A stretch of DNA of 64,000 nucleotides from Crocosphaera sp. (GCF_030064895.1 NZ_JASJEB010000008.1:25937-89936), one strand, 5' to 3'; shown: positions 30,975-39,515, counted from the first letter of the stretch. Program-made: numbers and translations. Notes: generated by a model not told the origin, from the sequence alone.

Positions 30975-33854
30975 TTACTCCGGCGGTTTGTAACAGTAAT
31001 GTTCACGATTTGAAGGTTGATGCCAAGTCCCCCCTTGTGGTGGAAACTCAAAAACTTTCTCCGTTCTATTTATCGGAATAGCAAATACCTTCGTCACTCT
31101 TCTTGCGATTTCGTCAAAAATCACCCCAATAGCTTCTGACTCACTTAGTATTTTAGTGATAACAAAGATGTCACGATCTGCTTCTAGCCTTATCTTTTCT
31201 CCTGTCCTAACTTCCTCAACTACCGTGGCTGTGTTCACCTGGTAGATAGAACCTATTAACTCTTCTTGTTGTGATACAGATATGTCTGTTTCCAATCTAG
31301 ATCCAACAGAGATAGTCTCTTCTTCTATCTCTTTAACCTGGGATTGCAAAGTATCCCCTGATAGTTCTTTTTTGGGTGGTTCTTTCCAGTGAAGTGTTTT
31401 CCTCTCGATGGTTCCATAGCCACGTTCTGCTAAGTATTCCAGAATTTCCATCGCAAACTTAGCATTCATCTTGCGTCCATCAATTTTGCGGCGGTAAGAG
31501 GTGTAAATTTCACGAGTGGTAATTTTACCATTCTGTTTGAGAACCTTATAAACCTCATGGTAGATACCATCCAAGGTATTGTGGCGTAGGGCTTCTGTTG
31601 TCTCCTGAATACCCATAAATTGGCCTAAGTAGAATTGAAGTACCTTAAAAGCTTTTTGGGCTGTGTCCTTATCAACCGTAAACTCATCCAGGCAGTTCTC
31701 TGGTTCATAAACCCATTTAGAATAGTGGAGCAATAAGCAGAAAACTAAATAATAAGAGCGCAATTTACCACAGTAGGCAGATAAACCAGGGTTTAGATAA
31801 GCGTAGCGATTCATAAGCTTAGTTAAATATTTCCACACCCCAATCCACTCAATGTATCCGTGGGTATCAAACTCAAAGCCTTTAGGAATGATAAAGCCGT
31901 TTTCATCTTTATTACAGGTGACTGCATCCGCTTGTTCAAATACCTTGGTGAACAAATCAATATCTTGGGCCCGATCAGTAAATTTAATTTCAGTGTCAGG
32001 TTCCGATTGGCAGAAGAGGAAGCGAGAGGCCATCCCGTCCGGGTCATTTTTGATGTCAAGATGATTCTTGAGAATATGAGGTTGAATACCACCAACAAGG
32101 TTAAATGTTTGACCGGTGAGCATAATATGTTCTTTTGTGGCGTAAAGAACGTTCCACTCATTTCGTCCGTTCCACATCTGTAGATAGTATTGCCGATCAG
32201 CACCCTTGCCAGACTTATATTGATTCTGAGAGTTGAAATAAGAGGATAATTCGTCTTTTACTAAGCAAAACCCTTTATCCTCTGGGTGCTTGCCCATTTC
32301 TGTCAAGGTCGCTTCGATTGTCCCGTTGTGAAAAACGTGGGATCTTAGGTAACAATTTTTCTCCTTATATATAGAGGGGTTGTCTTCCGAGTGACGGCGT
32401 TCTACTTGCTCATCCTCGTCTAACTCATCCCATAGCTTTTCGACTAACTTCAAATCCTCTTGGGCGCGTTTGTACCTAGCATTCTCTTTTTTCTGCTTGT
32501 CGTTCAGGTATTTCAGGCAAGCATTTATCACCTGAGATTTGGCGTTAGACGGTGGCGCAACATCACAATAATAAATCCTAGGGAACTCCTCCCACTTATC
32601 GTTGCGCTTGCCGTTTATAAAAATTTTCGATCCGAGAGTGGCCGATAATCCGGCAAAGTAATAGCCCAAAAATCTTTCTGGTCTAGCTCTTAAATTGTCC
32701 GCTTTCTTCTCGATCTCCTCAGCCACACTCCGTGGTAAAACTTCCTTAAGGTCTAGTTTGCTGTTGGATAGCTCTACTAACTCGTTCAGCCTTACGAAGG
32801 CTTCCTCCTCATTAACCTTTTTGTCAATATCTTCCGAAAGTGCCTTGTAGAGTTGTTGTAATTCTCGAGAGTCGTAAACTGGTGTCCGCGCTTGCAGTTT
32901 CTTCAGTTCCGTTAATGTTTCGGCTGAATCAAGTTGTTTCTCGTGAAGTTTTATTAATTCCTCTAGAGTGGTGTCATGGTTAAGCTGTCTAGTATCACAC
33001 GTACCGATTCTCTCATCGTAAACGCAATCAAAGATGTTTTTCTTGGTGTGTCCATCTGCTATGTAGTCACCCAGATCCACCCCGTTCTTATCTGGCACAT
33101 CATTCCATAAACCCAGAGTAAAGGGATAGCACCATTGGATATTTTCCCCTTCCATCTGAGAGGCGATCGCGTCCATGTGCTTGAGTCCGGGCTTATCCCT
33201 ATCTGGACACAGAATAATTTTAACCGCCCCTTCCAAGTCTTTGGTGTCTGACTCCCTCCATTTTCCAGACCCACCAAGGTTAGTGGTAGCCGCTAAGCCT
33301 AATTCCCAAAGTGCATCTGCTGTGGTTTCCCCTTCTACCACCCAGATAGTCTCACCTTTTGCGATCGCCTCTTGAATTTCCTTGTATCGATAAATGGGAA
33401 TATCTTCCCGTTGAATTGGCTTGACCCCGTTCACCCAGGCGATCTGACTCCACCTTTCCTGAAAAATGTCTTTAGTCTTAGGTTTACCCGTTTTGGGATC
33501 AACAGTTCCCTCTGGGTAGTCAATCCGCTTAACCCTTATTAATCGGTTCCCATCGCGCCCTGGATAGTTGAAGTACCTTGTTTGCGCTATGCGTTGGGCT
33601 TTCTTGGGTTCCACTATTTTATTGTCCTTATTGTTGATTTTTAGATAGTAGGGTTTTCCGTTAGCATCGTGAGTTTTCCCATTTCTTACGGGAACCCACC
33701 CAGGAGCCGGTGGAGCATCCCTGTTGCAAACGGACAAAATATTCCCATCAGGTAAAACTTCCTGGTAACAGTAGTTGTTAGCATTCGGCTTGTCGCTGCC
33801 CTTGTTGCAATGTGGGCAAATTTGATTTACAATTAAATTGTTTGAAGTAGGCAT
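30975..33854 (-). CDS. Phage primase-like protein: zinc finger, TOPRIM and DUF3987 domains
   Basis: A 959-aa protein from ATG 33854; a GTG at 33869 is also in frame. Residues 10-50 hold 'ICPHCNKGSD' and two later Cys, a CHC2-like zinc finger. Residues about 165-240 are a TOPRIM fold ('IWVVEGETTADALWELG' and 'IILCPDRDKPG'). The middle (about 370-750) is DUF3987, with a degenerate P-loop-like 'APPSNAKSQV' and 'CLVKDELSSYF'. The protein should prime or help unwind phage DNA. One operator copy lies within its coding sequence at 31276-31289 ('ETDISVS'). Confidence 0.85.
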   Translation of the reverse strand: MPTSNNLIVNQICPHCNKGSDKPNANNYCYQEVLPDGNILSVCNRDAPPAPGWVPVRNGKTHDANGKPYYLKINNKDNKIVEPKKAQRIAQTRYFNYPGRDGNRLIRVKRIDYPEGTVDPKTGKPKTKDIFQERWSQIAWVNGVKPIQREDIPIYRYKEIQEAIAKGETIWVVEGETTADALWELGLAATTNLGGSGKWRESDTKDLEGAVKIILCPDRDKPGLKHMDAIASQMEGENIQWCYPFTLGLWNDVPDKNGVDLGDYIADGHTKKNIFDCVYDERIGTCDTRQLNHDTTLEELIKLHEKQLDSAETLTELKKLQARTPVYDSRELQQLYKALSEDIDKKVNEEEAFVRLNELVELSNSKLDLKEVLPRSVAEEIEKKADNLRARPERFLGYYFAGLSATLGSKIFINGKRNDKWEEFPRIYYCDVAPPSNAKSQVINACLKYLNDKQKKENARYKRAQEDLKLVEKLWDELDEDEQVERRHSEDNPSIYKEKNCYLRSHVFHNGTIEATLTEMGKHPEDKGFCLVKDELSSYFNSQNQYKSGKGADRQYYLQMWNGRNEWNVLYATKEHIMLTGQTFNLVGGIQPHILKNHLDIKNDPDGMASRFLFCQSEPDTEIKFTDRAQDIDLFTKVFEQADAVTCNKDENGFIIPKGFEFDTHGYIEWIGVWKYLTKLMNRYAYLNPGLSAYCGKLRSYYLVFCLLLHYSKWVYEPENCLDEFTVDKDTAQKAFKVLQFYLGQFMGIQETTEALRHNTLDGIYHEVYKVLKQNGKITTREIYTSYRRKIDGRKMNAKFAMEILEYLAERGYGTIERKTLHWKEPPKKELSGDTLQSQVKEIEEETISVGSRLETDISVSQQEELIGSIYQVNTATVVEEVRTGEKIRLEADRDIFVITKILSESEAIGVIFDEIARRVTKVFAIPINRTEKVFEFPPQGGTWHQPSNREHYCYKPPE
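31276..31289. promoter_or_regulatory. Operator copy inside the primase gene
   Basis: An exact ACAGATATGTCTGT lies within coding sequence, about 300 bases before the end of the primase gene. No promoter is visible. Being in a gene, it is a candidate stoperator or DNA-looping site rather than a promoter operator. Confidence 0.55.
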
Positions 33855-33865
33855 AATGCCACCCT

Positions 33866-33922
33866 GCACACAGAAATGTGTGCTATTTTTTTACCCCTCT
33901 ATCTTACTACAGGTATACCTGT
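33866..33922 (-). promoter_or_regulatory. Primase promoter with two palindromic operators
   Basis: ACAGGTATACCTGT (33909-33922) is a perfect 14-bp palindrome and, on the minus strand, is followed two bases later by TAAGAT (33906-33901). A second palindrome, GCACAC-N6-GTGTGC (33866-33883), sits downstream in the leader. Two sites at an early-operon promoter suggest tight repression. Confidence 0.65.
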
Positions 33923-34039
33923 CTGAGCAACATTTTTAATCAACCCTTTTTTAGTATTTGTTTCTTTTTTAGGTTTGCAGTGTTCTTTGTAATACTTCAA
34001 AGCGGTTCTATTCAGTATTTCTGTAGTAGTTTTATTCAT
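33899..34039 (-). CDS. Small basic ORF (46 aa), first gene of the early operon
   Basis: ATG 34039 to TAG 33901-33899 encodes a Lys/Thr-rich 46-aa peptide ('LKYYKEHCKPKKETNTKKG'). It lies back to back with the repressor gene, the position of cro in lambda-like phages, and the operator at 33909-33922 overlaps its end. It has no recognisable helix-turn-helix. The ORF is short and unsupported by motif, so it may not be expressed. Confidence 0.4.
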   Translation of the reverse strand: MNKTTTEILNRTALKYYKEHCKPKKETNTKKGLIKNVAQTGIPVVR

Positions 34040-34060
34040 AATTTAATATTCCAATAAAAT

Positions 34061-34076
34061 ACAGTTGTGTGTGTAC
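34061..34076. promoter_or_regulatory. Operator in the divergent repressor/early region
   Basis: ACAGTTGTGTGTGTAC lies nine bases upstream of the -35 of the repressor promoter. In other promoters the site is next to the -10; here it is upstream of -35, an arrangement compatible with activation of the repressor's own promoter and repression of the opposite one. Confidence 0.5.
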
Positions 34077-34085
34077 AAAACCCTC

Positions 34086-34114
34086 TTGACATCTTAGGTT
34101 TTGAGAAATAAACT
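34086..34114 (+). promoter_or_regulatory. Repressor promoter, predicted leaderless
   Basis: TTGACA (34086-34091), 17-base spacer, TAAACT (34109-34114), then ATG at 34122, seven bases after the hexamer. Transcription would begin at about the A of ATG, as for lambda cI from PRM. Confidence 0.6.
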
Positions 34115-34121
34115 GTCAGGT

Positions 34122-34607
34122 ATGAGTGCGTCAATAAAGAAATGTATGCGTAAATCCGAAGTTGAATCCACAAAAAAATCTCCAAAACCTGATTACAAAA
34201 GAGCTAGAAGACTTTTAGCTAAACTACTTTTTGAAGATAGAAAAGAAAAGGGTCTAAATCAAGTAGATTATTGCGAACAAGTGTTGAATAAACATGGGAT
34301 TTCCGTAACCTACGGCTTTTTGCAACAATGGGAAAAAGAAGATTCCCGTAAAGGAGCGGACAACAAAAGCCTTCCAGATATCGTTAACTTTGCTGGTGTG
34401 GCTAAGTGTTTTGGCTACACTCTAACTGAGTTTTTCGATTACCTTACAGGGACGGAAACTTTTGTCACCCCTGAATACGACAAGGTTTACAGACAAGTTT
34501 CCTCCTTGCCGTGGGATGACAGAGTTAGGATGGTCAGGGAATTGCAAGATGCTCTGTTGCTTAGTGCTAATCCCGAAAAAAACACCCAGGGGGCAAAAAC
34601 TCCGTAA
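34122..34607 (+). CDS. XRE-like phage repressor candidate
   Basis: I prefer ATG 34122 (161 aa, 'MSASIKKCMRKSEVES') to the TTG at 34101, which would lie inside the promoter. Residues about 30-110 resemble an XRE-type helix-turn-helix: 'LNQVDYCEQVLNKHGISV' then 'YGFLQQWEKEDS' and 'LPDIVNFAGVAKCFGYTL'. It lies divergently from the early operon at the end of the prophage, like cI. The C-terminal part is short and has no LexA-type protease signature. It is the natural candidate to bind the dispersed operators. Its end overlaps a convergent gene by 41 bases. Confidence 0.65.
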   Translation: MSASIKKCMRKSEVESTKKSPKPDYKRARRLLAKLLFEDRKEKGLNQVDYCEQVLNKHGISVTYGFLQQWEKEDSRKGADNKSLPDIVNFAGVAKCFGYTLTEFFDYLTGTETFVTPEYDKVYRQVSSLPWDDRVRMVRELQDALLLSANPEKNTQGAKTP

Positions 34608-34785
34608 CAAGTTCTTCTCCTATCTTTTCCCCTGGCACATAACCAGACAAAATCTCTTTTACCTCTTTTCTCACAGATTCCTTGAAAACAGTTTGATTGG
34701 ATTTTGTTATTTGGTCTATTTTGCTGGAAATAGACTTAAGTTGCTCTTGTGATAATCCGGCGAATACTTGTTGTTTTCCAGACAT
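34567..34785 (-). CDS. Small hypothetical protein at prophage right end
   Basis: A 72-aa helical protein ('GLSQEQLKSISSKIDQITKS', 'SVRKEVKEILSGYVPGEK') with a good promoter but no recognised family. Its 3' end overlaps the repressor gene end-to-end by 41 bases, so its transcript is antisense to repressor mRNA. It is the last phage-type gene before the chromosome. Confidence 0.6.
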   Translation of the reverse strand: MSGKQQVFAGLSQEQLKSISSKIDQITKSNQTVFKESVRKEVKEILSGYVPGEKIGEELVTEFLPPGCFFRD

Positions 34786-34810
34786 AAACTTCTATTTTTT
34801 ACGTTACCCA

Positions 34811-34852
34811 ATTATACACAGATAATTGGTAACAGGCAACTATGTATGTTTA
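34811..34852 (-). promoter_or_regulatory. Promoter of the last prophage gene
   Basis: Minus strand: TTGCCT (34839-34834), 17-base spacer, TATAAT (34816-34811). The spacer ends in ATTATCTGTG, and CTAAACATACATAG lies just upstream; both are operator-family variants. This is the rightmost operator-like site I see. Confidence 0.6.
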
Positions 34853-34960
34853 GAAAATAGATGATAGGTATTGGCTTTTCTAGATGGATCTATTGTAAAC
34901 TGGTAACATGAAGAATAACGATCCCAGTGATCACCTTGTTGTTTAATCTCAAAATAAATT

Positions 34961-35389
34961 ATGCGTCTTTTACATACTATGTTACGGGTTAAAAACCTGG
35001 AAGAGTCCTTAAAATTCTACTGTGATATTTTAGGAATGAAACTCCTTCGTCAAAAAGATTATCCAGGGGGAGAGTTTACCCTTGCTTTTGTTGGTTATGG
35101 AGATGAGTCTGATAACTCAGTTATAGAATTAACCTATAATTGGGGTGTTGATTCTTATGAGTTGGGTGACGCTTATGGTCACATTGCTTTAGGAGTCGAT
35201 GATATCTATGGAACTTGTGAAAAAATTAGAGAACAAGGGGGCAATATTACTAGAGAACCCGGTCCCATGAAACACGGTACAACGGTTATTGCTTTTGTTG
35301 ATGATCCCAACGGTTACAAAATCGAATTAATTCAAATAGGAACCCAAGGATCAGCTAAAAAAGAAGAAGAAATTGCAAAAGCTGCTTAG
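34961..35389 (+). CDS. gloA: Lactoylglutathione lyase (glyoxalase I)
   Basis: A 142-aa protein with all four metal ligands of bacterial glyoxalase I: His5 ('[10 protein letters not shown]'), Glu56 ('[10 protein letters not shown]'), His74 ('[11 protein letters not shown]') and Glu122 ('YKIELIQIG'). It isomerises the methylglyoxal-glutathione adduct to S-lactoylglutathione in the cytoplasm. It is the first chromosomal gene right of the prophage, so the attachment boundary is probably between about 34,850 and 34,950. The C-terminal 14 residues are Lys/Glu-rich. Confidence 0.95.
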   Translation: MRLLHTMLRVKNLEESLKFYCDILGMKLLRQKDYPGGEFTLAFVGYGDESDNSVIELTYNWGVDSYELGDAYGHIALGVDDIYGTCEKIREQGGNITREPGPMKHGTTVIAFVDDPNGYKIELIQIGTQGSAKKEEEIAKAA

Positions 35390-35401
35390 TAAAATTAAAA
35401 T

Positions 35402-35426
35402 ATGAGAGTGTGAAAAACACTCTCAT
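35402..35426. terminator. Hairpin between convergent gloA and chlI
   Basis: ATGAGAGTGT (35402-35411) pairs perfectly with ACACTCTCAT (35417-35426) around a 5-base loop. It lies between the gloA stop and the chlI stop. No long T-run follows, but position suggests a shared terminator. Confidence 0.6.
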
Positions 35427-35469
35427 AAGTCTTCGTTAAATGTTGAAGATAACAGTCTAGAAAACTGTG

Positions 35470-36543
35470 TTATTCTTCTGTTTCTATACCAAAGACTCGA
35501 TTAAAAGCTTTTTCTACTTTATAACCTGAGTCAATGGTTTCTAGGGGATCTTTACGGAGTCGGTGACGCAAACATAACACCATAGTGCGACGAATATCAT
35601 CTACAGTAACCTCTGTACGTCCTTCAAACGCTGCTAAAGCTTTCGATGCACGGTTAGTAACAATATCACCCCGTAACCCGTCCACATCCAATTCTGAGCA
35701 GACTTCCGAAATTTTCACCCGTAAATCATAATCAATGTTAACGGAAGGGAGTAAATTTTGCGCTTGAACTAAACTATTTTGTAACTCATCTTGTTGAGTT
35801 TGATAGGTTTCACAGAATTTTTGGGGATCTCCATCAAATTCTGATCTTTGTTCTACAATTTGTACTCGTAGGTTAGGTTCTTTGACTGTATGGATCTCTG
35901 CGTGCATTCCAAAACGATCCAATAACTGAGGCCGTAACTCCCCTTCTTCGGGGTTTCCTGATCCCACTAAAACAAATCTAGCCGGGTGACGAATAGAAAT
36001 ACCTTCCCTTTCTACCGTATTCCAACCACTAGCAGCAGAGTCTAATAATACGTCCACTAGGTGATCGTCGAGTAAGTTAACCTCATCTACATACAAGATA
36101 CCTCGGTTAGCTTTGGCTAATAACCCAGGTTCAAACGCTTTGACCCCTTCTGATAAAGCTTTTTCAATATCGATGGTACCACAAACCCTATCTTCTGTAG
36201 CTCCAAGGGGCAAGTCAACCATAATGACTTTTTTGTGGGAAATGGGCAAAGAACCCTCTTCTTCGAGGGTCTGACGCACGCTATCGCTCATTAAATCGGG
36301 GTCAGAGGGATGAGAGTTGAAGGGATCATTCGCTACTACATCGATTTCCGGGAGTAAGTCAGCTAAAGCGCGAATGGTGGTGGATTTTCCTGTACCGCGA
36401 TCGCCCATAATCATCACACCGCCAATTTTGGGGTCGATGACATTGAGGAGGAGGGCCAGTTTCATTTCTTCTTGGCCGACAATGGCCGTAAAAGGAAAGA
36501 CAACGCGATGGGTTTTTGGGGGTGCTTGTAGGGTTGCAGTCAT
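35470..36543 (-). CDS. chlI: Magnesium chelatase ATPase subunit I
   Basis: A 357-aa AAA+ protein of typical length. '[10 protein letters not shown]' (46-55) is Walker A, '[17 protein letters not shown]' is the Walker B region, and '[20 protein letters not shown]' contains sensor 1. With ChlD and ChlH it inserts Mg into protoporphyrin IX, the first step of chlorophyll synthesis. It appears monocistronic here. Confidence 0.97.
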   Translation of the reverse strand: MTATLQAPPKTHRVVFPFTAIVGQEEMKLALLLNVIDPKIGGVMIMGDRGTGKSTTIRALADLLPEIDVVANDPFNSHPSDPDLMSDSVRQTLEEEGSLPISHKKVIMVDLPLGATEDRVCGTIDIEKALSEGVKAFEPGLLAKANRGILYVDEVNLLDDHLVDVLLDSAASGWNTVEREGISIRHPARFVLVGSGNPEEGELRPQLLDRFGMHAEIHTVKEPNLRVQIVEQRSEFDGDPQKFCETYQTQQDELQNSLVQAQNLLPSVNIDYDLRVKISEVCSELDVDGLRGDIVTNRASKALAAFEGRTEVTVDDIRRTMVLCLRHRLRKDPLETIDSGYKVEKAFNRVFGIETEE

Positions 36544-36634
36544 CTATGATTATTTCGGTTTGTTCTTATTATAATTTTGCTATGCGATCGCTTACTTGGT
36601 CAATCTTTTTGATTGTGCGATGAATTCAGGTGAT

Positions 36635-37024
36635 CTAAGCACGAAGAAGATTCAAATATTTAACAAAGGGGAGAAAATCTTTATCTGAAAAAAGCAGTGG
36701 TAAAGAATTTTCAATGCAGAAAGAGGCAATAATAACATCAGTGGTTTTTCTAATGGTTATTCCTTTCTTCCGTAGCTGACGATAATTTTCCGCGCTCTTG
36801 ACAGCCATGTTTCTACCCAATAAATCAAAAATTGTCAAAGAAGTGAGCAAGTTTTTAGCTACATTGTAATCCGAATCATTTCTAAAACCTTGTAAAACTT
36901 CCGTGAGAATAATATCACCAATACTTATGGGCTGCATTCCTAATAATAAATCAAGTTGTCTGGTTTCAGACGTATCATGGCCATTAAAGTAATCAATCCA
37001 AACACTCGAATCCACCATAATCAT
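36635..37024 (-). CDS. vapC: VapC-type PIN-domain toxin
   Basis: A 129-aa PIN protein with the acidic residues of the nuclease site: Asp5 ('MVDSSVWIDYF'), Glu42 ('ILTEVLQGF'), Asp96 ('KTTDVIIASF') and Asp114/116 ('FSDKDF'). It overlaps the antitoxin gene by four bases. VapC toxins cut RNA, often initiator tRNA or rRNA. The pair lies just downstream of the end of the chlI promoter region. Confidence 0.9.
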   Translation of the reverse strand: MIMVDSSVWIDYFNGHDTSETRQLDLLLGMQPISIGDIILTEVLQGFRNDSDYNVAKNLLTSLTIFDLLGRNMAVKSAENYRQLRKKGITIRKTTDVIIASFCIENSLPLLFSDKDFLPFVKYLNLLRA

Positions 37025-37215
37025 TGATTACTCCTCATTTCTTCTAAGTCTCCTTCCCATTTCAATTTCCCCTTAAATCTTTTAATTTGCTCTTGTTTTT
37101 TCAACTGAATTAAAGTCTTAAGTCCCATTTCTAGAACTTCTCTTTCTGTTTTTAAACCAGTTACTTTTAAGGCATCAGCTATTAATTGTTCATCAATAGA
37201 AATGTTAGTTGTCAT
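37021..37215 (-). CDS. vapB: VapB-type antitoxin
   Basis: I prefer ATG 37215 ('MTTNISIDEQLIADALKVTG', 64 aa) to the in-frame ATG at 37233. The N-terminal strand-helix-helix pattern with 'TEREVLEMGLKTLIQLKKQE' is that of ribbon-helix-helix VapB/DUF2191 antitoxins. The C-terminal part binds the toxin. It precedes and overlaps vapC, the usual order. Confidence 0.85.
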   Translation of the reverse strand: MTTNISIDEQLIADALKVTGLKTEREVLEMGLKTLIQLKKQEQIKRFKGKLKWEGDLEEMRSNQ

Positions 37216-37460
37216 AGCAAGTTTATAATTCAAAATTTATAAAATAATAATATTTTTTTCTCTTTTCATTGTTCACCTATTTTATAATGTTAATCATAGC
37301 TAATTTATCAATCCTACTGCTATGATATTAACAAAAATAATGAAATTTTCGGGGGGGGTAAGTTTTACTTATCTGAAATAGCGATCGCTACCTCTATTCT
37401 GACTGTAAATACTTTAGCGATCGCACCTTCTCACGGTTCATCCTTATTAGAAAGTTTGGC

Positions 37461-38393
37461 TCAATGACTATTATCTCCTAAAGATTTTAAGTATTTTAGA
37501 TAAGCTTGTTGTTGTTGTTCCTGGGGAAAAAATTGGTATTCAGAATTTTGACTTAACCACTCATCAAAAGATAGAATATTAACCCCCTTAGATTTTAAGT
37601 ATTTTTGGTAAGTTTCTAGTTTTTCCTGTTCAGAAAAATCCTGAAAGATGGAATTTTGATTAATGAATTCTTCATAGTTTAATATTTGGGATGGATTAGA
37701 GGGAGGTTGTGGTTTAGGGGTTGGAGTTTGAGGAGTTGCAGAGGAAAATGATTTGTTATTGCGATGATCTTCTTCTGTGTAAGAAAACCAATAAGCTTCT
37801 ACTTCTCCTTTAGGTAAGTTAATTTGATACCAAGCAAGCCACATATCCTCGGATTCAATTTTAGCTCTAATTTCTCCCATTGACCTACTTTTTTCAGTGT
37901 GGTTAAGATTACTCCATTCTTGACTCAAATCCTGTGCCATATTAATAGCTTCTTTTAAATTAGTTCGATTGGGAAAACCCACGATAGTACTGTCTGTTGC
38001 CCTACTTTCCAACTTACCCATATTTACCGATTTTTTTGATGGAGGAAAATCTATTCCTAATCTATCTAATTCCTGAAGAACATTCTTTAAAATATATACA
38101 ATGCCTTCAGGATATTCGGTTTGTTGTGTTTCTTTTATACTTCTACGATATCCATAAGCAATTTTTCTTTTTGCATCTGCTTTTTTAAATAAAGAGGAGC
38201 CTAATGAAACAACTATTTTATTCAAACCTAAACATAATAAAATTATTACTATATTACTTGCTATATTACCTGCACGGGAACTAATCCAAGTTAAGCAGAA
38301 GAATAAGCTGGTTATAAAAATTGATATTCGCGCATAAATACAGAATAATCCTGTGCCATCAACTATAGTATGTTTAATTACTTTGTTCTTCAT
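37461..38393 (-). CDS. Membrane protein with C-terminal W/Y repeat modules
   Basis: A 310-aa protein. The N-terminus has two hydrophobic segments ('LFCIYARISIFITSLFF' and 'NIASNIVIILLCLGLNKIV'). A Pro/Gln/Ser/Thr linker (about 215-235) leads to two copies of a 40-residue module: 'NYEEFINQNSIFQDF' + 'EQEKLETYQKYLKSKG' and 'SFDEWLSQNSEYQFF' + 'EQQQQAYLKYLKSLG'. The 207-aa protein encoded next door has degenerate copies of this module. I do not recognise the family. Confidence 0.75.
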   Translation of the reverse strand: MKNKVIKHTIVDGTGLFCIYARISIFITSLFFCLTWISSRAGNIASNIVIILLCLGLNKIVVSLGSSLFKKADAKRKIAYGYRRSIKETQQTEYPEGIVYILKNVLQELDRLGIDFPPSKKSVNMGKLESRATDSTIVGFPNRTNLKEAINMAQDLSQEWSNLNHTEKSRSMGEIRAKIESEDMWLAWYQINLPKGEVEAYWFSYTEEDHRNNKSFSSATPQTPTPKPQPPSNPSQILNYEEFINQNSIFQDFSEQEKLETYQKYLKSKGVNILSFDEWLSQNSEYQFFPQEQQQQAYLKYLKSLGDNSH

Positions 38394-38481
38394 AAAAAAT
38401 ACCTACCCTTTGATTAATTTTTGTTGGTCAAGATTACAAATTAAATATAAATTACTTCAAACGAAGTAAAAAATAATATTG

Positions 38482-39105
38482 TTATAGTCCTAAGGTTGGG
38501 AAAGATTTTTGTTTGAATTCATTAGCTCTGAACCATTCCAAATATTTTTTATAAGTTTGCTCAGCCTGGTAATGCTTTTCCGAATTTCTTCGATCAGTGT
38601 CGTCTGAATATTTTTGATAAGCCTCTCTTTGTTCAGCTTCAGGACAATCCCGTAAATGAGACTTTTGATCGCGCCATTCTTCAAATTTTAATTTTTTTTC
38701 AGGTAAATAACCGTTTTCCTGACACCATTCTTCAAAACTTAATTCTCTTTCATAAGAGTCTGGTTGATCAGTTTCAAATGATTCTTGTTCTAATTGATCT
38801 AAAGCTTCATCATCAGTTTGTTCAATTTCCATAGAATTTTCTAAATCTTCAGAAGAGTCTGATTCATCAGTTTCAAATGATTCTTGTTCTAATTGAGCAA
38901 AAGCTTCGTCATCAGTTTGTTCAATTTCCATAGAATTTTCTAGATTTTCAGAAGATTCTAGCTGATTAATTTCAGATTGTTCTTGTTCTAATTGAGCAAA
39001 AGCTTCGTCATCAGTTTGTTCAATTTCCATAGAATTTTCTAGATTTTCAGAAGACTCTTTTTCCGTAAATTCACTAATAGACATCGTATTTTTTCTCCTT
39101 TGCAA
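38482..39105 (-). CDS. Acidic repeat protein related to its neighbour
   Basis: A 207-aa protein. After a short N-terminus it has three 33-residue acidic repeats, each with 'LENSMEIEQTDDEA' as core, then 'SFEEWCQENGYLPEKKLKF' and 'QREAYQKYSDD' / 'AEQTYKKYLEWFRANEF', matching the E-W ... Y-x-KY-L modules of the adjacent gene. The product is very acidic in the repeat part and soluble. Function unknown; the pair probably arose by duplication of a module. Confidence 0.7.
   Translation of the reverse strand: MQRRKNTMSISEFTEKESSENLENSMEIEQTDDEAFAQLEQEQSEINQLESSENLENSMEIEQTDDEAFAQLEQESFETDESDSSEDLENSMEIEQTDDEALDQLEQESFETDQPDSYERELSFEEWCQENGYLPEKKLKFEEWRDQKSHLRDCPEAEQREAYQKYSDDTDRRNSEKHYQAEQTYKKYLEWFRANEFKQKSFPTLGL
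38760..39063. repeat. Three in-frame 99-bp tandem repeats
   Basis: The block starting TTCAATTTCCATAG occurs at 38821, 38920 and 39019, exactly 99 bases apart, encoding three 33-aa acidic repeats. Two copies are nearly identical and the third has diverged, so copy number may vary between strains. Confidence 0.9.
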
Positions 39106-39515
39106 TAATTACAGTTTTTACTCAGAAATAAATCACTATAGCACTACGCATTATGGTTAGGAAACTATAGTGTAGTGAAAGGGAACAGGGAAAAGAAAAA
39201 TTCAATAATTTTTTTGCCTACTGTTATATATTTCAGGATTATACAAAATTTTAATGGCATTATCCAAGGTTTTTGTATTTTTCTAGTTTTGTAACCTGAG
39301 TTCGACATAAGGCAATTGGTAGAAAACTTGACAAAATTAGTCGTCTCAAACCCTGATTATCTCTTTGAAAAAATAATAACTACTGTAGGTGCTTAATAAT
39401 ATTAAGCCTCTACGAAATCCTAACACAGAACTGATGGTTGTAGTTTGTAATTACATCAATCTATGTTTGTCTTTATTGTTCTAATAATAATATATAGTCA
39501 ATATTTCGATAACAT

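Noticed and set aside
12460..33390. GCGATCGC (HIP1) octamers in the prophage as phage operators
   Set aside because: HIP1 is a genome-wide cyanobacterial octamer and also occurs throughout the chromosomal part; it only suggests long residence in such hosts.
34786..34960. Attachment site or tRNA at the right prophage border
   Set aside because: I see no tRNA cloverleaf, and without the left border no direct repeat can be recognised.
37348..37356. Poly-G tract as phase-variation element
   Set aside because: It lies in intergenic DNA between unrelated genes with no promoter or frame that would be switched.
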